This document shows, piece after piece, positions 14,514 through 18,209 of a stretch of DNA of 18,209 nucleotides; within the stretch, counting starts at the first letter, position 1; each line of letters begins with the position of its first letter. The position numbers and the translations under genes were made by a program. The DNA is from Acidimicrobiales bacterium. Lineage in GTDB: Bacteria > Actinomycetota > Acidimicrobiia > Acidimicrobiales > JAKAVM01. The stretch spans positions 1-18,209 of the forward strand of contig DAIDIS010000144.1 in the NCBI GenBank assembly GCA_027451785.1, read 5' to 3'. Below the pieces are notes generated by a model that saw only the letters and a list, made by a program, of their open reading frames with translations, ran no database searches and was not told the DNA's origin.

Positions 14514-16334
14514 TTGAGCGAATTGGCACAGAGTACCTACCCGCTAACGCTGGATACCGGACAGACCGGCGAGACCCATCGGAAATCCGCGCCCGGTTTC
14601 GGGCGCGGTGCCGTTCGGCTGCTCAGGCGCTTCAACCTGTCGACAGTGGTGGTAATTGGGGCTTTGTTATTCCTCATAATCCTGCCTGTGGGGGCATTTT
14701 TGATCCAAGGTGTCTCGCCAAGGCCTTTCTCGCAGGGCACATCGTGGTTCACCTTGGGATCACTCTCTCAGGCATTGTCCGGGGCAACGCTCAGAGGATT
14801 CACCGACTCAATTGGAGTGAGTGCAGCCACGAGCATAATTGCCTTTGTACTTGCCACCGGGCTCGCTTGGCTGGTCTCCAGAACGAATGTATTCGGCCGA
14901 AGGATCTGGACGCTGGGTATCTGGGCGTTGCTCTTGATGCCCACATACCTCATGGCCAATGGGTGGCAATATCTATTGGAGCCGGCCGGAGTAATGCAAA
15001 GGCTGGGCCTGCCTTTGTCCTTTCTTTATCACCTGGTTTTCGGCCCCGCGGGCGTCGTTCTCGTCCTGACAATGGCCGGGCTTCCCTTCGCATATTTGAC
15101 CATGCTCGCAGCGTTCAACGGGCTTGGCCAAGAGTTCGAGGACGCGGCCAAAGTTCACGGAGCAAACAGGTATCAGACGGTCAAGGCGGTGTTGCCGATT
15201 CTGGCGCCCGCCGTATATTCATCGCTCGCAATTGTCTTCGCCGAGTCAATGAGTGACTTCGGGGTTTCCTTCACCTTGGCCCATCAATCGCATTTCCCGA
15301 TGGCAACCTTCGGTCTTTTCGCGGCCATTGATACCAACCCTTCCAACTTCGGTGTTGCTGCGATCTTGGGCTGGTTCTTGGTGCTTGCGGCGGCGATTCC
15401 AATTGCAATTCAGGCAAGAGCGCTAAGGGGGCGTTCCTATGCAGTCTTGAGTGGCAGGACGAGAACTCCGAAGCGAAAGGAACTGGCCCCTCGGGCAAGG
15501 TGGGGTGCTACGGCCTGCGTCTCGGTGCTATTTATAGTTGCACTCGGGATTCCGATCTTTGGAGCTGTCGCTGCGTCGTTGCTCAACAACTTTGGAGTGG
15601 GCATGTCGGCTTCCCACGCCTTCACTCTTGCTAACTATAGGCAAGCACTTACGAGCTCGAACTTCTTGAGCCCCATTCTGCTTTCCAACAGGCTTTCCGC
15701 GCTCACGGCTACTTTTGGCGTGGTTCTCGCCCTCTTCATGGCAAAGATGATTTCTTCGAAAGGAAGCTCCAGGTTTGCCAAGCTCGTCGACCTTGCCCTG
15801 TTGGGGTCAATGGCGCTTCCCGGTATCGTGCTCGCGGCAGGGTACATTTTTGCCTTCAATCTTCCGATTGCATCCAAGTTGGGTGTCGATTTCTACGAAA
15901 CGCTCCCTCTATTGTTGATGGGGTACATCGCGACAGTGCTCCCGAGCCAGTCACGTCTGTTGATGGGGCCTATTTCTCAGGTCAAGGAATCACTGCTTGA
16001 GGCTTGCCGCGTCCATGGGCACGGCATCGTAAAGTCGTGGATCAAGACGGTGCTACCCGTCCTTTCCAGGGTCCTTATGTGGGGATGGTTGTATACATTC
16101 GCCAAGACGCTCGTAGAGCTACCAGTGTCTCAAATCCTCTATCCGCCCGGAAACGAGCCCGTTTCCGTCGCAATCGAAAACCTCACGGGCAACTATCACT
16201 ACGCGATTGGGACGGCGTTGACAGTCGTGACCCTGATCGAGATGTTCGGCGTCATAGGTATCGTCTTGCTTGCCTTCAGGATATTTGCTCCAAAGGGATG
16301 GCAACGAATAGGAGGAGTCACGGGTGCAGCTTAG
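14514..16334 (+). CDS. ABC transporter permease, fused double domain (FbpB/AfuB-like)
   Basis: The 606-residue protein contains two binding-protein-dependent permease (MetI-type) halves in one chain, as in iron(III), thiamine and aminoethylphosphonate importers of COG1178. The first EAA coupling loop is at about 208-233 (EFEDAAKVHGANRYQTVKAVLP), the second at about 493-518 (SLLEACRVHGHGIVKSWIKTVLP). Each binds the ATPase. About twelve hydrophobic segments are visible, the first at 42-64 and the last at 566-588. The linker at about 301-330 is basic. TTG 14514 is the likely start, with only a weak upstream SD (TAGGC); a second TTG at 14523 is possible. The stop overlaps the ATPase start by 11 nt, so the two are translationally coupled. 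Confidence 0.94.
   Translation: MSELAQSTYPLTLDTGQTGETHRKSAPGFGRGAVRLLRRFNLSTVVVIGALLFLIILPVGAFLIQGVSPRPFSQGTSWFTLGSLSQALSGATLRGFTDSIGVSAATSIIAFVLATGLAWLVSRTNVFGRRIWTLGIWALLLMPTYLMANGWQYLLEPAGVMQRLGLPLSFLYHLVFGPAGVVLVLTMAGLPFAYLTMLAAFNGLGQEFEDAAKVHGANRYQTVKAVLPILAPAVYSSLAIVFAESMSDFGVSFTLAHQSHFPMATFGLFAAIDTNPSNFGVAAILGWFLVLAAAIPIAIQARALRGRSYAVLSGRTRTPKRKELAPRARWGATACVSVLFIVALGIPIFGAVAASLLNNFGVGMSASHAFTLANYRQALTSSNFLSPILLSNRLSALTATFGVVLALFMAKMISSKGSSRFAKLVDLALLGSMALPGIVLAAGYIFAFNLPIASKLGVDFYETLPLLLMGYIATVLPSQSRLLMGPISQVKESLLEACRVHGHGIVKSWIKTVLPVLSRVLMWGWLYTFAKTLVELPVSQILYPPGNEPVSVAIENLTGNYHYAIGTALTVVTLIEMFGVIGIVLLAFRIFAPKGWQRIGGVTGAA
16311..16317 (+). promoter_or_regulatory. Strong ribosome binding site for the ABC ATPase gene
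   Basis: GGAGGAG lies 6 nt before GTG 16324, inside the end of the permease gene. It supports this start even though it gives the ATPase an N-terminal extension of about 34 residues. Confidence 0.8.
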
Positions 16335-17655
16335 GTCTCCGGCTTTTGGCAAATTGAAGAGCAAAGTTGAGCTTGCGGCATCGGCCGGAGCTTCCCCAGT
16401 CGAGGCAAGCGATAACGCTCAAAGCATAAGTATTCGCGCGGCTACCAAGCGCTTCGGTGATCAGGTCGCCCTGGATAGCGTCGACTTAGAGGTGGCTCCA
16501 GGAACGTTCCTGGTTCTGCTGGGTCCCTCCGGGTCGGGCAAATCCACGCTCTTGAGGACAATTGCGGGAATCGAGACATTGACCAAGGGGAGCATCCATA
16601 TCGACGATAAACTGGTCTCTGCCGATGGGACTCACATACCCCCGGACAAGCGAGGCCTCTCTATGGTCTTCCAGGATTTTGCACTCTGGCCGCACCTGAC
16701 CGCTCATCACAATGTTTCATTCGCTTTGAAGCGCAGAAAACTGTCAAAAGAAGCGGCATCTACAAGAGCATTGGAGATGCTGGACCGGGTTGGACTGGCC
16801 CACTTCGCGGGAAAATACCCGAACGAACTATCCGGAGGAGAGCAACAGCGCGTGGCGCTTGCGCGGGCGCTTGCAGCCGGAACTGGGCTGATTCTGTTCG
16901 ACGAGCCGCTGTCCAGCCTTGACGCCGACAGGAGAGAGCAGCTCAGAATCGAAATTGCGTCACTGACTCGCGAGTGCGGGGCTACTTCGGTTTACATTAC
17001 TCACGATCAGGCCGAAGCCTTTGCACTTGCCGACCGGATCGGCATCTTGAAGGAAGGGAAGCTGGTCCAGCATGGAACTCCAGAAGAGATTTACCGGTGC
17101 CCGAGCAATGAGTTCGTAGCCCGCTTTACCGGCGTTGCGGGCGAGATCCCTGGCGTGGTCACCGGCGAATTGGAGACTCGGCCCGAACACGGCGGGGACG
17201 ATTGGCCCATGAGCTCTATTCCCTCCGTAGCAGTAAGGCTGCCGGCATGGGCCGGGGGGAAGGCGATCTCGGTTGCCGCTCCAGCCGGGATCCCGATGGG
17301 ACGAGCCGGCACGATCTTCTTCAGGCCGGCGGGCTGCATGGTATCCAGCCCCGACGAGAGTTCGCACGTCAATGGGATTGTGTTGGACGTAGCATTTTGC
17401 GGTAGGGGATACGAGCTTGCCGTAAGGATGCCCGACGGCTCGATGCTGACCAAAGTCTTCTCCGAGAACAGTTTCAAGCGGGGAGAGAACGTAGGGGTAT
17501 GGTTCGAGAGGACATCGAGTTTCCTGCTTCCGGCGACAGAGGCCATCGGTCCCGACGTAATTCTCGGCAGTGCCTTCGGAGGGCCGTTCGGTGGACTTGC
17601 GCCGCCGGAATCGGGCGGTGTCATCGCCGCTACGGTCGAAGAGTTAGCATTTTGA
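16324..17655 (+). CDS. ABC transporter ATPase with TOBE domain (FbpC/AfuC/PotA-like)
   Basis: It powers the importer encoded just upstream. The 443 residues comprise a 34-residue N-terminal extension, the nucleotide-binding domain and a C-terminal regulatory part. Motifs are Walker A GPSGSGKST at 67-75, Q-loop Gln117 (VFQDFALWPHLT), signature LSGGEQQRVALARAL at 169-183, Walker B ending D193-E194 (LFDEPLSSLD), and H-loop His227 (ITHDQAEA). A TOBE domain lies at about 330-403 (IFFRPAGC ... GIVLDVAFCGRGYELAV); such domains often sense substrate in this family. Usual FbpC-type proteins have about 350 residues. The excess here is the N-terminal extension, a longer linker (about 280-325), and a Gly/Pro-rich C-terminal tail (FGGPFGGLAPPESGG). 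GTG 16324 is well supported by GGAGGAG. The next gene starts 22 nt after the stop. Confidence 0.94.
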   Translation: MQLRSPAFGKLKSKVELAASAGASPVEASDNAQSISIRAATKRFGDQVALDSVDLEVAPGTFLVLLGPSGSGKSTLLRTIAGIETLTKGSIHIDDKLVSADGTHIPPDKRGLSMVFQDFALWPHLTAHHNVSFALKRRKLSKEAASTRALEMLDRVGLAHFAGKYPNELSGGEQQRVALARALAAGTGLILFDEPLSSLDADRREQLRIEIASLTRECGATSVYITHDQAEAFALADRIGILKEGKLVQHGTPEEIYRCPSNEFVARFTGVAGEIPGVVTGELETRPEHGGDDWPMSSIPSVAVRLPAWAGGKAISVAAPAGIPMGRAGTIFFRPAGCMVSSPDESSHVNGIVLDVAFCGRGYELAVRMPDGSMLTKVFSENSFKRGENVGVWFERTSSFLLPATEAIGPDVILGSAFGGPFGGLAPPESGGVIAATVEELAF

Positions 17656-17677
17656 TTGGAGATATGGAGTTGATGAT

Positions 17678-18209
17678 TTGAGCAGCAGCGATTGGGTGTT
17701 GGCCGCAGCGGTCTTTCTGGCCAGCGCGGTTGAAATGGTTGAGGCGTTGACGATCGTTGTAGCTGTCGGGGTCACTCGCGGATGGCGTTCGGCGATGGAG
17801 GGAGTTGGGGTCGCATTGGCGACCTTGGCCGTGATCGTTATTGCTTTTGGTCCGGCAATCGTGCATTACGTACCGATCGACGCGTTGAGGGTGTTCGTCG
17901 GGGGAGTGCTTTTGGTCTTCGGAATGCAATGGCTTCGCAAAGCCGTATTGCGTGCGACCGGTTACAAGGCGAAGCACGACGAGGACGAAATATTCAAGGA
18001 GCAGGTTGCTCAGCTCCAAGATGGCGATGAGGAACGGGTAGGCGTACTCAAGAGAGCCCCATTAAGGGACTCGACGGCTTTTGCAGTGGCATTCAAGGGT
18101 GTATTTCTCGAAGGGCTCGAAGTCGTCATCGTCGTTCTCACTCTTGGGGCTACAAGTCACAAGATCGGACTGGCAGCACTCAGCGCAGCTGTTGCCGTCG
18201 TCGTCGTCG
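17678..18209 (+). CDS. Multi-helix membrane protein with FTR1-like E-x-x-E motifs (COG4280-like; 3' end missing)
   Basis: The frame runs from TTG 17678, the only start after the in-frame stop at 17645, with GGAG (17666-17669) 8 nt upstream, to the window end: 177 residues without a stop. Hydrophobic helices are visible at about 6-31, 42-63, 70-88, 135-157 and 163-177. The first helix carries EMVEALTIVVAVG (Glu19, Glu22). After a charged cytoplasmic-looking loop (about 90-131, with KHDEDEIF), the fourth carries FKGVFLEGLEVVIVVLTLG (Glu145, Glu148). Two E-x-x-E helices about 126 residues apart recall the paired REGLE helices of FTR1 iron permeases and the acidic motifs of GDT1-type cation transporters. 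The Arg of FTR1 is replaced by Leu (LEGLE). I believe it belongs to the uncharacterised membrane family COG4280, from memory of conserved phrases. It is 22 nt after the ATPase gene, in the same operon, suggesting a linked (metal?) transport role. Confidence 0.8.
   Translation, partial: MSSSDWVLAAAVFLASAVEMVEALTIVVAVGVTRGWRSAMEGVGVALATLAVIVIAFGPAIVHYVPIDALRVFVGGVLLVFGMQWLRKAVLRATGYKAKHDEDEIFKEQVAQLQDGDEERVGVLKRAPLRDSTAFAVAFKGVFLEGLEVVIVVLTLGATSHKIGLAALSAAVAVVVV

Noticed and set aside
17091..17624. 177-codon antisense frame over the ABC ATPase C-terminus
   Set aside because: The plus strand encodes a recognisable TOBE domain here; the antisense product is Pro/Ser/Thr-rich with no motif.
1..18209. 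tRNA, rRNA, CRISPR array, insertion sequence or prophage genes
   Set aside because: No cloverleaf, rRNA-like, regularly spaced repeat, transposase or integrase sequence was recognised in any gap or frame.

Overview
The window looks like a chromosomal segment of an actinobacterium. Base composition is in the mid-50s percent GC by eye and TTG and GTG starts are frequent. The block secA - prfB - ftsE - ftsX is a housekeeping arrangement typical of Actinomycetota. An Acidimicrobiia-like host is my best guess, supported by the IPT/TIG-rich secreted protein and an iron-transport-like operon, but nothing in the window proves it. No RNA genes, CRISPR arrays, insertion sequences or phage genes were seen, and no gene-free stretch exceeds about 205 bases.

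Left part (1-8372, plus strand): the 3' part of a large surface or secreted protein made of tandem IPT/TIG beta-sandwich repeats with a Gly/His/Arg/Asp/Asn-rich tail; then secA (preprotein translocase motor), prfB (release factor 2, overlapping secA by 8 nt and in one frame), and ftsE/ftsX (cell-division ABC-like complex that controls peptidoglycan hydrolases). smpB, which commonly follows ftsX in related genomes, is not here; a SAM-dependent methyltransferase follows instead.

Middle (9422-13188): on the minus strand, alanine dehydrogenase (ald) followed closely by a MacB/LolD-type ABC ATPase without an adjacent permease. Divergent from ald is an unusual 583-residue MFS transporter carrying a soluble insert of about 115 residues before its last membrane helix.

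Right part (13189-18209, plus strand): an operon for a COG1840/COG1178/COG3842-type ABC importer (lipoprotein binding protein, fused double permease, ATPase with TOBE domain), annotated in the ferric-iron/phosphonate/thiamine group. It is followed by a membrane protein, cut by the window end, that has two E-x-x-E membrane motifs reminiscent of the FTR1 iron permease. The 205-base region in front of this operon is the most interesting non-coding part. It holds a perfect 14-bp palindrome inside a longer inverted repeat, repeated CTTACC elements able to pair with one Shine-Dalgarno-like GGAGGTAAG, a possible 57-codon upstream ORF, and two back-to-back hairpins that end 3 nt before the binding-protein start codon. 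This could be a structured regulatory leader of a kind I do not recognise.
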